A stretch of 14,413 nucleotides of DNA from an uncultured Corynebacterium sp. (GCF_943914015.1 NZ_CALUAK010000064.1:1-14413), one strand, 5' to 3'; shown: positions 6,157-13,408, counted from the first letter of the stretch. Notes: generated by a model from the sequence alone, not told the origin. Numbers and translations: made by a program.

Positions 6157-8104
6157 TGTTCTCCTCCTCGTCATAGGTGAAGTAGCTCACCTTGGGTGCC
6201 GGCCCAGGTGCAGCCAGATCGGAGTGATCCGAACTGTGTGCTTGCAGGGCGGCATCGATAGCGGTGAACCGTTCGGCGGCCGAATCTTCGTCGAAAAGCG
6301 GGCGCAAACCGCGGGCATATTCGATGTCGGAGTTCGACGCACCGGCGGCGACCATCGGCCACACCTGCGCGTTTTCAGAAACGATGAAGTCAATGACCAC
6401 AGGACGGTCGTTGATCTCCTGCGCCTTCTTAATGGCGGGAACAACATCTTCTTCCCGCTCCACACGGATGCCCACACAGCCGAGGGCCTCAGCGAGAAGC
6501 AGGAAATCCGGGATGTAGGCACCCTTGTCACCCAGGTGCGTGTTGGAGTAGCGCTCCTCGTAGAAGAGGGACTGCCACTGCCGCACCATACCCAAGTTGC
6601 CGTTATTAATAATGGCAACCTTGAGCGGGAATCCCTCGACAGCGGCGGTGGCCAGCTCCTGATTCGTCATCTGGAAGCAACCGTCACCGTCGATGGCCCA
6701 CACCTGCATGTCCGGGTGGGCGGCCTTCGCCCCGAGGGCAGCGGGAATGCAGTACCCCATGGTGCCGAGACCACCCGAGTTCAGCCACGTACGTGGCTTG
6801 TCGAACTCGAGGAACTGGGCCGACCACATCTGGTGCTGCCCCACTCCCGCAACGTAGATCGCGTCAGAGCCCACAACCTCTGCGATCTTCTTCAGAACAA
6901 ACTGCGGATCGATCTCGTCGCCTTCCGATGCCTCGTAACCCAAGGGGAACGTCGAGCACAGGTTGTTGAGGTACGCCATCCACTTGTTCAACGCGAGCTT
7001 TTCGTACCCCGCACCGCGGTACGCGTCAAGGAGGGCGCGCAGCACCTCTGCCGCATCCCCCACGATCGGCACATCGGCTTCCTTGATCTTGGAGATCTCG
7101 GCGGGATCGATATCAGCGTGGATGATCTTCGCATGCGGGGCGAAGGCCTCGACATCACCGGTGACGCGATCGTCGAAACGCGTACCGATGGCGATGACGA
7201 GATCCGAACGCTGGAGCGCCGCGTTGGCGGGAACAGTACCGTGCATGCCTGGCATCCCCATGTTGAGAGGATGGTGCTTCGGCACGGCTCCCAACGCCAT
7301 GAGGGTGGTGACGAGGGGAATGCCTGTATATTCCGCAAACTGGAGGAGCTCCGCGTGCGCGTTCGCCTTGATCACGCCACCGCCGATATACAACACCGGC
7401 TGCTTGGCAGCAGCGATGAGCTCAACGGCTTCGGCGATCTGACGCTTGTGCGGTTCGGTCACCGGGTGGTAACCGGGGAGATTCATTTCTGGCGGCCAGC
7501 GAAATTCCAGCGTTGCGTTCTGGACATCTTTGGGGATATCCACGAGAACCGGGCCGGGGCGACCCGTGGAGGCGATGTGGAAAGCCTCCGCAATCATGCG
7601 GGGAACATCCTCAGCACACTGCGCCATCATGTTGTGTTTGGTCACCGGCATCGTGATTCCGCGGGTGTCCGCCTCCTGGAAAGCATCGGTACCGAGGAAA
7701 CCACGGCCGACCTGACCAGTAATGGCGACGATGGGAACCGAATCGAGGTTCGCATCCGCGAGTGCGGTCACGATGTTTGTTGCACCAGGCCCAGAGGTGG
7801 CGATGCACACGCCAACCTTGCCGCTGGCTGTTGCGTATCCTTCCGCTGCATGTCCGGCACCCTGCTCGTGACGGACCAGCACGTGGCGGATTTTCTCGGA
7901 GCTGTAAAGAGGGTCGTACAGCGGCAGTACGGCGCCACCGGGAATGCCGAAAATTGTGTCTACGCCGAGTTCTTCTAGAGACCTCACGACTGCTTCTGCG
8001 CCAGTCATCATGATCGGCTTGCTGGATTTTTCCTGCCCGGACGAAGCTTTGCTCTTGAGCTTCTTAGGCAGGCTGGCTGGAGTTGGGGGTTTGCCTTTAG
8101 TCAC
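6149..8104 (-). CDS. ilvB: Acetolactate synthase large (catalytic) subunit
   Basis: A 651-residue ThDP-dependent enzyme (from GTG 8104) that condenses two pyruvates, or pyruvate with 2-oxobutyrate, in the first common step of valine, leucine and isoleucine synthesis. The ThDP-activating glutamate is in VRHEQGAGHAAEGY (Glu80). The central FAD-binding domain is recognisable, and the ThDP/Mg motif runs from GDG (473-475) to NNGN (500-503). GTG 8104 is preferred because GGAAAGGA lies nine bases upstream, and it gives a Lys/Ser-rich non-conserved N-tail of about 30 residues before MMTGAEAVVRSLEEL. An in-frame ATG at 8161 would add 19 residues but has no ribosome site. It is the first gene of ilvBNC. 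Expression is controlled by the attenuator at 8238-8399, about 140 bases upstream of the start. Confidence 0.97.
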   Translation of the reverse strand: MTKGKPPTPASLPKKLKSKASSGQEKSSKPIMMTGAEAVVRSLEELGVDTIFGIPGGAVLPLYDPLYSSEKIRHVLVRHEQGAGHAAEGYATASGKVGVCIATSGPGATNIVTALADANLDSVPIVAITGQVGRGFLGTDAFQEADTRGITMPVTKHNMMAQCAEDVPRMIAEAFHIASTGRPGPVLVDIPKDVQNATLEFRWPPEMNLPGYHPVTEPHKRQIAEAVELIAAAKQPVLYIGGGVIKANAHAELLQFAEYTGIPLVTTLMALGAVPKHHPLNMGMPGMHGTVPANAALQRSDLVIAIGTRFDDRVTGDVEAFAPHAKIIHADIDPAEISKIKEADVPIVGDAAEVLRALLDAYRGAGYEKLALNKWMAYLNNLCSTFPLGYEASEGDEIDPQFVLKKIAEVVGSDAIYVAGVGQHQMWSAQFLEFDKPRTWLNSGGLGTMGYCIPAALGAKAAHPDMQVWAIDGDGCFQMTNQELATAAVEGFPLKVAIINNGNLGMVRQWQSLFYEERYSNTHLGDKGAYIPDFLLLAEALGCVGIRVEREEDVVPAIKKAQEINDRPVVIDFIVSENAQVWPMVAAGASNSDIEYARGLRPLFDEDSAAERFTAIDAALQAHSSDHSDLAAPGPAPKVSYFTYDEEENNA

Positions 8105-8237
8105 AACCGTGTATCCTTTCCCTTTCATTTTGGGCCGCGGGTCTTGGGGGCTTGGGGGCATCGTGGTGGAATTGTGTCTGCGGCGGCTATGGGTGAACCG
8201 GGCGCGTTGTCGTGGGTGTGGGTGACCCTGACTCGAT

Positions 8238-8288
8238 ATGACAAGGCCCCCGCCTTCGGAACCGTGGTTCGGTGCGAAGACGGGGGCG
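8238..8288 (-). terminator. Attenuator terminator hairpin of ilvBNC
   Basis: On the minus strand, GCCCCCGTCTTCG (8287-8275) pairs with CGAAGGCGGGGGC (8258-8246) to give a 13-bp stem with one G-U pair and a 16-base loop. The tail CTTGTCAT (8245-8238) is only moderately U-rich, which is weak for an intrinsic terminator. The hairpin lies between the leader peptide and ilvB, where attenuation is expected. Its 5' arm can instead pair with 8330-8339 (see the antiterminator entry). Confidence 0.75.
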
Positions 8289-8348
8289 ATAAAAGCTTGT
8301 GTGGCTTTTTCCTACGACGAAATTGGTAGCGCCCGCGGTCTCCACCGC
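8275..8348 (-). promoter_or_regulatory. Antiterminator / protector region of the ilvB attenuator
   Basis: Three minus-strand segments can pair in exclusive ways. Segment 1, GCGGT (8348-8344), pairs with the start of segment 2, ACCGCGGGCG (8339-8330), over 5 bp. Segment 2 also pairs, with about one internal mismatch, with CGCCCCCG (8288-8281) in the 5' arm of the terminator. A ribosome stalled at the Leu/Val/Ile codons would cover segment 1, free segment 2 and block the terminator. A ribosome reaching the leader stop would mask segment 2 and allow termination. Confidence 0.65.
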
Positions 8349-8386
8349 TCGGTAATCACTACCACAAGAAGTCGAAGGTTTGTCAT
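8312..8386 (-). CDS. ilvBNC leader peptide (attenuation peptide)
   Basis: A 24-codon frame on the minus strand beginning MTNLRLLVVVITERW and ending in TAG. Codons 4-11 are Leu-Arg-Leu-Leu-Val-Val-Val-Ile, a dense run of the three amino acids made by the downstream operon, which is diagnostic of ribosome-mediated attenuation. The peptide's likely role is to sense charged tRNA for Leu, Val and Ile; the product itself needs no function. The ATG lies seven bases after a TAAAGT -10 hexamer with no Shine-Dalgarno, so it is probably translated from a leaderless transcript. The stall codons lie just upstream of the segment that pairs with the antiterminator strand. It is too short for ordinary gene calling. 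Confidence 0.85.
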   Translation of the reverse strand: MTNLRLLVVVITERWRPRALPISS

Positions 8387-8393
8387 GGCTGGA

Positions 8394-8422
8394 ACTTTAT
8401 AACGGGCACCCCCTTACCGCAA
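8394..8422 (-). promoter_or_regulatory. Putative ilvBNC promoter
   Basis: On the minus strand, TTGCGG (8422-8417) and TAAAGT (8399-8394) are 17 bases apart, fitting the corynebacterial -35/-10 pattern. Seven bases then lead to the leader-peptide ATG at 8386. The remaining stretch to the divergent gene at 8533 holds that gene's promoter and no clear gene. The 8105-8237 stretch between attenuator and ilvB shows only the ilvB ribosome site. Confidence 0.65.
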
Positions 8423-8519
8423 CTGCGCCACCCCCAAAATTGGGACAGTCGTTTCATATATTGAGATTTGCAAGGTTGTGAACCACACACCCAATACCGA
8501 GCCAATGCCCGAAATGCCA

Positions 8520-8525
8520 TAGAAT
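8520..8525 (+). promoter_or_regulatory. Putative -10 box of the PH-domain gene (leaderless)
   Basis: TAGAAT fits TAnnnT and is followed after seven bases by ATG 8533, so the transcript may begin at the start codon. No good -35 was found 17 bases upstream. Confidence 0.45.
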
Positions 8526-8532
8526 GGACTGC

Positions 8533-9072
8533 ATGCCAAAAACGAATGCGTCCACCGCCGCCACCAGGTTCACCCCCTCCAAAGGTCACCTCGCGGCAGC
8601 GGTATTTTTCCTGTTCTTTATTTTCATCGCTGCGGGCAAGGATTTGTGGGTCTATGTTTTTGTCATCATCCCGGCACTTCTCGTGTGGTGGGCACTCCGC
8701 TCCTCTACCGCCGTCGACCCGGAGAAGGGAATCACCGCTCACTACGCCTTTAAAGGGTCGCAATCGATGACGTGGGACGAGTTTGACAAGTTACGCTTTG
8801 AAAAGTCACGCACCGTGGCCGTAGCCAAGGATGAGCGTTCGTTCCCCCTCCCCGCAGTCACCTTCAATAGCATTCCCGAATTCGCCGCTGCATCCGGAGG
8901 ACGCATCCCCGACGTGTACACCGAGGGCTACGAGGCAGCAAAGGACAAGGTTCGTGTGGTGTCAAAGGATGGCCACGAGGTGCTCGTCTCCAAGGAAGAG
9001 GCCGAAGAGATCGAAAAGAAGGTCGCCGAAGATCTCGACCGAAAGCGCGCAGCACACAAGCGCAAGCACTAG
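8533..9072 (+). CDS. Two-pass membrane protein with PH-like (bPH_6 type) domain
   Basis: A 179-residue protein. Two adjacent hydrophobic helices (about 19-35 and 38-55, rich in Phe, Ile, Val and Trp) form a membrane hairpin. They are followed by a soluble domain of about 100 residues containing KGITAHYAFKGSQSMTWDEFDKLRF and RSFPLPAVTFNSIPEFAAASGGRIP, which resembles the actinobacterial low-molecular-weight antigen 6/PH domain family. The C-terminus (about 150-179) is highly charged, with Lys/Glu runs suggesting a short helix. I chose ATG 8533 over ATG 8524 because the -10-like TAGAAT overlaps the earlier codon and lies seven bases before the later one. It is divergent from ilvBNC and closed by its own terminator before ilvD. 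Corynebacteria, as I recall, carry such a gene next to ilvD. Its biochemical role is unknown. Confidence 0.85.
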   Translation: MPKTNASTAATRFTPSKGHLAAAVFFLFFIFIAAGKDLWVYVFVIIPALLVWWALRSSTAVDPEKGITAHYAFKGSQSMTWDEFDKLRFEKSRTVAVAKDERSFPLPAVTFNSIPEFAAASGGRIPDVYTEGYEAAKDKVRVVSKDGHEVLVSKEEAEEIEKKVAEDLDRKRAAHKRKH

Positions 9073-9093
9073 CGCGAGCACGCGTTCACCCCA

Positions 9094-9132
9094 CCCGCGT
9101 GATCCAGGATTCCTCCTGGCACGTGGGTTTTT
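9094..9132 (+). terminator. Intrinsic terminator of the PH-domain gene
   Basis: CCCGCGTG (9094-9101) pairs with CACGTGGG (9120-9127), and CCAGGA (9104-9109) with TCCTGG (9114-9119). This gives a 14-bp stem with a 2-base bulge and a TTCC loop, followed by TTTTT (9128-9132). It lies 21 bases after the PH-domain gene stop. Confidence 0.92.
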
Positions 9133-9167
9133 CCTACCCCTCCCCCGCTTCACTTCCCGTCATATGG

Positions 9168-9184
9168 AATACGGAAGCCGTATT
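9168..9184. promoter_or_regulatory. Palindrome upstream of ilvD, candidate operator
   Basis: AATACGG (9168-9174), AAG, CCGTATT (9178-9184) is a perfect 7-bp inverted repeat around a 3-base centre. It lies 27-32 bases upstream of the likely ilvD -10 region (TAAGGT 9211 or TAAATT 9216). That position suits a transcription factor site; a short hairpin is the alternative. Confidence 0.4.
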
Positions 9185-9210
9185 TTGAAATTTTTTGTGG
9201 GCAAAGCGAC

Positions 9211-9221
9211 TAAGGTAAATT
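9211..9221 (+). promoter_or_regulatory. Possible -10 region of ilvD
   Basis: TAAGGT (9211-9216) and the overlapping TAAATT (9216-9221) both fit TAnnnT. A convincing -35 is absent, though T-rich sequence lies upstream. Use of either would give an untranslated leader of about 105 bases before ATG 9333. Confidence 0.35.
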
Positions 9222-9332
9222 AACCACAATCTGTATTGGCCGTGATTCCCGCCGGATACGGTGGTAGAAGGCGACACATACAGCATTGGTTTCGTACTAC
9301 TGGTCACTTTCAGGCATAAGAAGGAGCGCATC

Positions 9333-11168
9333 ATGATTCCACTTCGCTCAAAGGTCACAACCATGGGCAGGCAGGCAGCTGGCGCACGGGCACTATGGCG
9401 GGCAACGGGCACCGCCGCCGAGGACTTTGGTAAGCCGATTGTGGCCATTGTTAACTCATACACGCAATTCGTCCCCGGACACGTCCATTTGAAAAACGTC
9501 GGTGAAATCGTTGCCGAGGCCGTCCGCGAGGCCGGTGGTGTGCCGAAGGAGTTCAACACCATCGCCGTCGATGACGGCATCGCCATGGGCCACGGTGGCA
9601 TGCTGTACTCGCTCCCTTCCCGCGAGATCATCGCGGACTCCGTGGAGTATATGGTTAACGCGCATACCGCCGATGCCATGGTGTGCATCTCCAACTGCGA
9701 CAAGATCACCCCGGGCATGCTCAACGCCGCACTGCGGCTCAACATCCCCGCCGTGTTCGTCTCCGGTGGCCCGATGGAGGCAGGAAAAGCCATCGTTGTA
9801 GACGGTCAGGCCAAGTCCCACTCCAATCTCATCGATGCCATCCAGTACTCCGCCGATGACAACGTGAGCGACGACGAGCTCGGCACCATCGTCGAATCCG
9901 CGTGCCCCACCTGTGGCTCCTGCTCCGGCATGTTCACCGCCAACTCGATGAACTGCCTAACCGAGGCCCTCGGCCTGTCACTGCCGGGCAATGGCACCAC
10001 ACTCGCTACACATTCTGCACGCCGTGAGCTCTTCTCCCGCGCTGGCCGCACCGTAGTGGAGCTGTGCAAGCGCTACTACGGCGAGGAGGACAAATCCGTA
10101 CTTCCGCGCTCCATTGCCACGCGGGATGCGTTCCGCAACGCCATGGCTCTGGACATGGCCATGGGCGGATCCTCCAACACCATCCTGCACACCCTGGCAG
10201 CAGCGCTGGAAGGCCAGGTGGACTTCACACTCCACGACATCGACGAGCTCTCCTACGTCATCCCCTGTATCTCCAAGATTGCGCCGAACGGCACCACCCA
10301 CGTCGAAGACGTGCACCGTGCTGGTGGTATCCCCGCCATCCTCGGCGAACTCCACCGCGCAGGCATGCTGAACGAAGACGTCCACTCCGTGATCTACAAC
10401 GATCTGGACACCTGGCTGAACGAGTGGGACATCCGCGGCGGCAAGGCCACTGACGAAGCCATCGAGCTCTTCCACGCAGGCCCCGGTGGCGAGCGCACAA
10501 ACGTGGCCTTCTCCCAGTCCACAACCTGGGACGAGCTGGATACCGACCCCGTCAACGGCGTTATCCACGATGTCCAGCACCCCTTCACCTCCGACGGCGG
10601 CCTCGTCATTTTGCGTGGCAACCTCGCCCCGGATGGCGCAGTGTTAAAATCTGCGGGCGTGGACGAGGAACTGTGGGAGTTCTCCGGCCCCGCACGCGTG
10701 GTGGATAGCCAGGAGGCAGCCGTCTCCATGATCTTGAACCACGAGGTCCAGCCTGGTGACTGCGTGGTGATCCGCTACGAGGGGCCGTCGGGAGGCCCGG
10801 GAATGCAGGAAATGCTGCACCCGACAAGCTTCCTCAAAGGCGCGGGCTTGGGTAAGTCCTGTGCGCTCATCACCGATGGACGCTTCTCCGGCGGAACGTC
10901 CGGATTGTCCATCGGCCACATCTCCCCGGAGGCTGCCCACGGTGGCCTCATAGGACTGATCGAAAACGGGGACACGGTGACGATCTCCGTGCACAACCGC
11001 ACACTCACCCTCGATGTGGATGCCAACGAGCTCGAACGCCGTCGCCAGCAAATGGAAGCCTCCGAGCACCCCTGGACGCCACAGCGCAACCGCGTCGTGT
11101 CTAAGGCGCTCCAGGCATACGCCAAGCTTGCCACCTCTGCCGATAAGGGTGCAGTCCGCGCGCTTTAG
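9333..11168 (+). CDS. ilvD: Dihydroxy-acid dehydratase
   Basis: A 611-residue iron-sulfur enzyme, close to the roughly 613 residues of the C. glutamicum protein. It dehydrates 2,3-dihydroxy-isovalerate and -methylvalerate to the 2-oxo acids for valine, leucine and isoleucine. The N-terminus MIPLRSKVTT and the block KPIVAIVNSYTQFVPGHVHL are typical. Fe-S ligand cysteines are in ISNCDKITPG (Cys122) and CPTCGSCSGMFTANSMNCL (191-209), and the C-terminal active-site loop reads TDGRFSGGTSGLSIGH. I chose ATG 9333 because AAGGAG lies six bases upstream and the protein then begins as relatives do. The frame stays open upstream to a GTG at 9261, and that extra stretch contains a Val-Leu-Leu-Val run. 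It is on the opposite strand from ilvBNC, so it is a separate transcription unit. Confidence 0.97.
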   Translation: MIPLRSKVTTMGRQAAGARALWRATGTAAEDFGKPIVAIVNSYTQFVPGHVHLKNVGEIVAEAVREAGGVPKEFNTIAVDDGIAMGHGGMLYSLPSREIIADSVEYMVNAHTADAMVCISNCDKITPGMLNAALRLNIPAVFVSGGPMEAGKAIVVDGQAKSHSNLIDAIQYSADDNVSDDELGTIVESACPTCGSCSGMFTANSMNCLTEALGLSLPGNGTTLATHSARRELFSRAGRTVVELCKRYYGEEDKSVLPRSIATRDAFRNAMALDMAMGGSSNTILHTLAAALEGQVDFTLHDIDELSYVIPCISKIAPNGTTHVEDVHRAGGIPAILGELHRAGMLNEDVHSVIYNDLDTWLNEWDIRGGKATDEAIELFHAGPGGERTNVAFSQSTTWDELDTDPVNGVIHDVQHPFTSDGGLVILRGNLAPDGAVLKSAGVDEELWEFSGPARVVDSQEAAVSMILNHEVQPGDCVVIRYEGPSGGPGMQEMLHPTSFLKGAGLGKSCALITDGRFSGGTSGLSIGHISPEAAHGGLIGLIENGDTVTISVHNRTLTLDVDANELERRRQQMEASEHPWTPQRNRVVSKALQAYAKLATSADKGAVRAL

Positions 11169-11183
11169 GTATTTGTTGGATGC

Positions 11184-11206
11184 GCACCGGTGAATGCACC
11201 GGTGCA
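11184..11206. repeat. Repeated palindromic GCACCGGTG element ahead of the GT87 gene
   Basis: GCACCGGTG occurs at 11184-11192 and 11196-11204, 12 bp apart. The core CACCGGTG is itself palindromic, and the second copy extends to the 12-bp palindrome TGCACCGGTGCA (11195-11206). The two cores can also pair as an 8-bp hairpin with a 4-base loop, but no T-run follows, so it is a poor terminator for ilvD. An operator for the gene starting at 11252 is possible. Confidence 0.45.
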
Positions 11207-11251
11207 CATCTGCGTGTGCGATTATTAGATGAGTCGAGACGAAAGGCGCAC

Positions 11252-12538
11252 ATGCACAACCAGGTGGCAGATAGGCACTCATCCTTTTACCCCACAGCAC
11301 TCATTGCCGTGGGGCTTGTCGCAGGCCTCGCAGTGATGTGGCAGCAAATCCGCATGAACGATGAGCCCATTGACATGGCCATTTATATCGAGGGCGTGCG
11401 CACGTTCGTCCGTGGCGGCGAGGTGTACTCGCAACCGATGCAGGTGGGGACAGTGCTGCTGCCGTTCATCTACCCGCCTTTTGGCGCGCTGGTCATGGTG
11501 CCACTTTCGTTCCTCAGCGTGAAGCTCGCCGGTGACATTATGATCGGCTCCTCGGCCGTGTTGTTGCTCGCCTGCCTGTACTTCATAGCGCGCGCAATCC
11601 TTACCCCGGCAGGTGTCTCGCCCGCAATGCAGCACGTCCTTGTGGCGGTTACGTGGCCGGCAGCCATGCTGTTGGAACCTATTGTTCTCAACTCGTCCTT
11701 CGCGCAGATCAATATCATCATCATGGGTCTCGTGGTGCTTGATCTCGTCCCCCGTCGGCGCTTTCTCCCCCAGGGCACTCTCATTGGTATCGCGGTGGCG
11801 ATCAAGCTCACCCCGCTCGTTATGCTTTATTTCTTCCTCCTAAAGAAGAACATTCGAGCGATCCTCGTCAGCTTCGCTTCAACGATCATCGCTACCCTCA
11901 TTGCTGCAGCGGTGCGGTGGGATGTCACCGTCGAGTATTTCTCTCACACACTTCTTGGCTTGGGCTCGGGCGAGGATGCGGGTGTGAACACGGCATACCA
12001 GTCCAACTCATCTTTCAAGGGGATGATCATGCGCTGGTTCAGCTCCGAAGCGGCGCTAGACGCGCACTCGAGTCTCGTCAACATTCTCTGGCTGGTGTTG
12101 TCGTTCACCGCGATCGGTCTCGTTGGTTGGCTGATGGTAGCCCTCATCCGCCGTGGGCTCGACGTGGATGCGTGGCTGTGCAATGCCATCCTCATGCTGC
12201 TCATCTCCCCCATTTCCTGGTCGCACCACTGGGTGTGGGTGGCCTTAATCATCCCCGTCTTCGCCTGGCGCTGGTACACGAGCTTCGGGCGCCCGGTAGC
12301 TCTCGGGATTGCCCTCGGCGTGTGGACTGTACTTATGGTGACCAATCCGCCGAAGTGGTGGTTCGGCGATGCCATCGATTTGTACTCTTTGCCCTGGTGG
12401 CAGACGTTCCTCGTGTCCGACTACGTCTGGCTCGCCCTGGCCACGCTCGCGCTTTATGCTCTTGCTTGTCGATGCCTCCCCGTGCGGTCGGCACAAAAAA
12501 GCCCCGCCGAGGCGGGGCAGGAAACGGCTCTACGCTAG
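11252..12538 (+). CDS. GT87 family polyprenol-phosphate-dependent glycosyltransferase (PimE/MptC-like)
   Basis: A 428-residue polytopic membrane protein of the GT87/DUF2029 family. In mycolata these enzymes transfer mannose or arabinose from polyprenyl-phosphate donors outside the membrane when building PIMs, lipomannan/LAM or arabinan. About ten hydrophobic segments are visible. Family features are an acidic first outer loop (NDEPIDMAIYIEGVRTFVRGG, with Asp41 as the likely base), the FIYPPFGALV motif at 73-82, SNSSFKGMIMRW at about 251-262 and SPISWSHHWVWV at 319-330. ATG 11252 has GAAAGG five bases upstream; an earlier ATG at 11180 has no such site. The final residues, AQKSPAEAGQ, are encoded by the opposite gene's terminator hairpin, and the stop overlaps that gene by nine bases. 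Sugar and acceptor specificity cannot be decided from the sequence. Confidence 0.88.
   Translation: MHNQVADRHSSFYPTALIAVGLVAGLAVMWQQIRMNDEPIDMAIYIEGVRTFVRGGEVYSQPMQVGTVLLPFIYPPFGALVMVPLSFLSVKLAGDIMIGSSAVLLLACLYFIARAILTPAGVSPAMQHVLVAVTWPAAMLLEPIVLNSSFAQINIIIMGLVVLDLVPRRRFLPQGTLIGIAVAIKLTPLVMLYFFLLKKNIRAILVSFASTIIATLIAAAVRWDVTVEYFSHTLLGLGSGEDAGVNTAYQSNSSFKGMIMRWFSSEAALDAHSSLVNILWLVLSFTAIGLVGWLMVALIRRGLDVDAWLCNAILMLLISPISWSHHWVWVALIIPVFAWRWYTSFGRPVALGIALGVWTVLMVTNPPKWWFGDAIDLYSLPWWQTFLVSDYVWLALATLALYALACRCLPVRSAQKSPAEAGQETALR
12495..12518 (-). terminator. Intrinsic terminator of the DoxX gene, inside the GT87 coding region
   Basis: GCCCCGCC (12501-12508) and GGCGGGGC (12511-12518) form a 7-8 bp GC stem with a tiny loop. 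On the minus strand a run of six T (12500-12495) follows. The + side has no T-run, so it works for the DoxX transcript only, beginning 12 bases after its stop. Confidence 0.9.
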
Positions 12539-13402
12539 CGGGTTAATCCCGGCGCCGAACCACCAGAGCGCTCCGGCTCCAACGAGTCCGAGGATGAGCC
12601 AAATCCAACTCGATGCCAGTGGCCTGCGAGCCCAGCTGCGGGAGAAGTCGAGAGCGATTTTGCCCGGCCCCGTAAACTGTAACGCCAAGGCAATTCCCAA
12701 AACGAGCACGGCCAGTGTCACTGCTGGAGAGACGGAGAACAGGCTTGTCGTGTCATTTTGTACAAACGCGTGAACCGCATTAAAGCCCGTGGCTACAAGC
12801 GCGAGGGCTGCAGCGACCGGGGTGAGAAGGCCGAGAACAAGGAACACGCCGGCAGTCAGTTCCAGCGCGGGAACAGCGATAGCCAAAGCGGTGGGAAGAT
12901 CGTAGGCGCTGAAGGCTTCTTTCATTCCTGCAAGTCCTCCCTCACCACCGAGGTTGAAGAACACCTTGATGGCCTCGAAGATGAGGAATCCACCAAATAC
13001 GAGACGAAGCAGGAACAACCCAAAGTCAATCGTTCCGCGTCGTGCGTCCTCGACAGCATGCTCCGGTTCGTCGATTGCGGATGCCTGCACATAGGACGTT
13101 TCTGCCGGGGTGGTCGAATACGCTGGTGCGCTCGACGTATCTGCAGCGAAGGTCGGTGCCGCCACCGCTTCCGTTGGTGCAAAATCCGCGTCCGGAGACT
13201 CGGATGCAGAAAAGACGGCGGTGGCGGAACTTTCGTTCTGCGCGGGGCTAATGACCTGGGGCTTCGCGCGTCCAGAGCGCGTAAATGCCGTGGTCTTTTG
13301 GTCATCCGGTGCGCTAAAAACCTCGGTCTTGGCGTCGTACGTGGGCACTTCGGATTCGAAATCTACAGGGCTTGCTTTATCTGGGGTACTCTTCTTATCC
13401 AC
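12530..13402 (-). CDS. DoxX family membrane protein with long disordered N-terminus
   Basis: A 290-residue protein. The first 120 residues are hydrophilic, rich in Ala/Ser/Thr/Pro/Asp and probably disordered. They include repeated Thr-x-(Val/Ala)-Phe segments (TEVFSA, TTAFT, TAVFSA). The rest is a DoxX-type membrane domain with helices at about 126-146, 172-191, 194-214, 226-243 and 264-283. It includes the pattern RLVFGGFLIFEAIKVFF, then an amphipathic loop and PALELTAGVFLVLGLLTP. DoxX relatives have been tied to redox or thiol stress complexes in mycobacteria, but no function can be fixed here. GTG 13402 is six bases downstream of TAGGCT, a possible -10, so the message may be leaderless; AAAGG lies too close to serve as a normal ribosome site. 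It is convergent with GT87 and overlaps it by nine bases. Confidence 0.85.
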   Translation of the reverse strand: MDKKSTPDKASPVDFESEVPTYDAKTEVFSAPDDQKTTAFTRSGRAKPQVISPAQNESSATAVFSASESPDADFAPTEAVAAPTFAADTSSAPAYSTTPAETSYVQASAIDEPEHAVEDARRGTIDFGLFLLRLVFGGFLIFEAIKVFFNLGGEGGLAGMKEAFSAYDLPTALAIAVPALELTAGVFLVLGLLTPVAAALALVATGFNAVHAFVQNDTTSLFSVSPAVTLAVLVLGIALALQFTGPGKIALDFSRSWARRPLASSWIWLILGLVGAGALWWFGAGINPLA

Positions 13403-13408
13403 GCCTTT

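Noticed and set aside
5924..7978. 684-codon + strand open frame opposite ilvB and ilvN
   Set aside because: It mirrors the GC-biased codon use of ilvB and has no family features, while the minus strand is unambiguously ilvB/ilvN.
8105..8161. Extended IlvB N-terminus from ATG 8161
   Set aside because: No ribosome site. GTG 8104 has GGAAAGGA at good spacing and gives a length closer to relatives.
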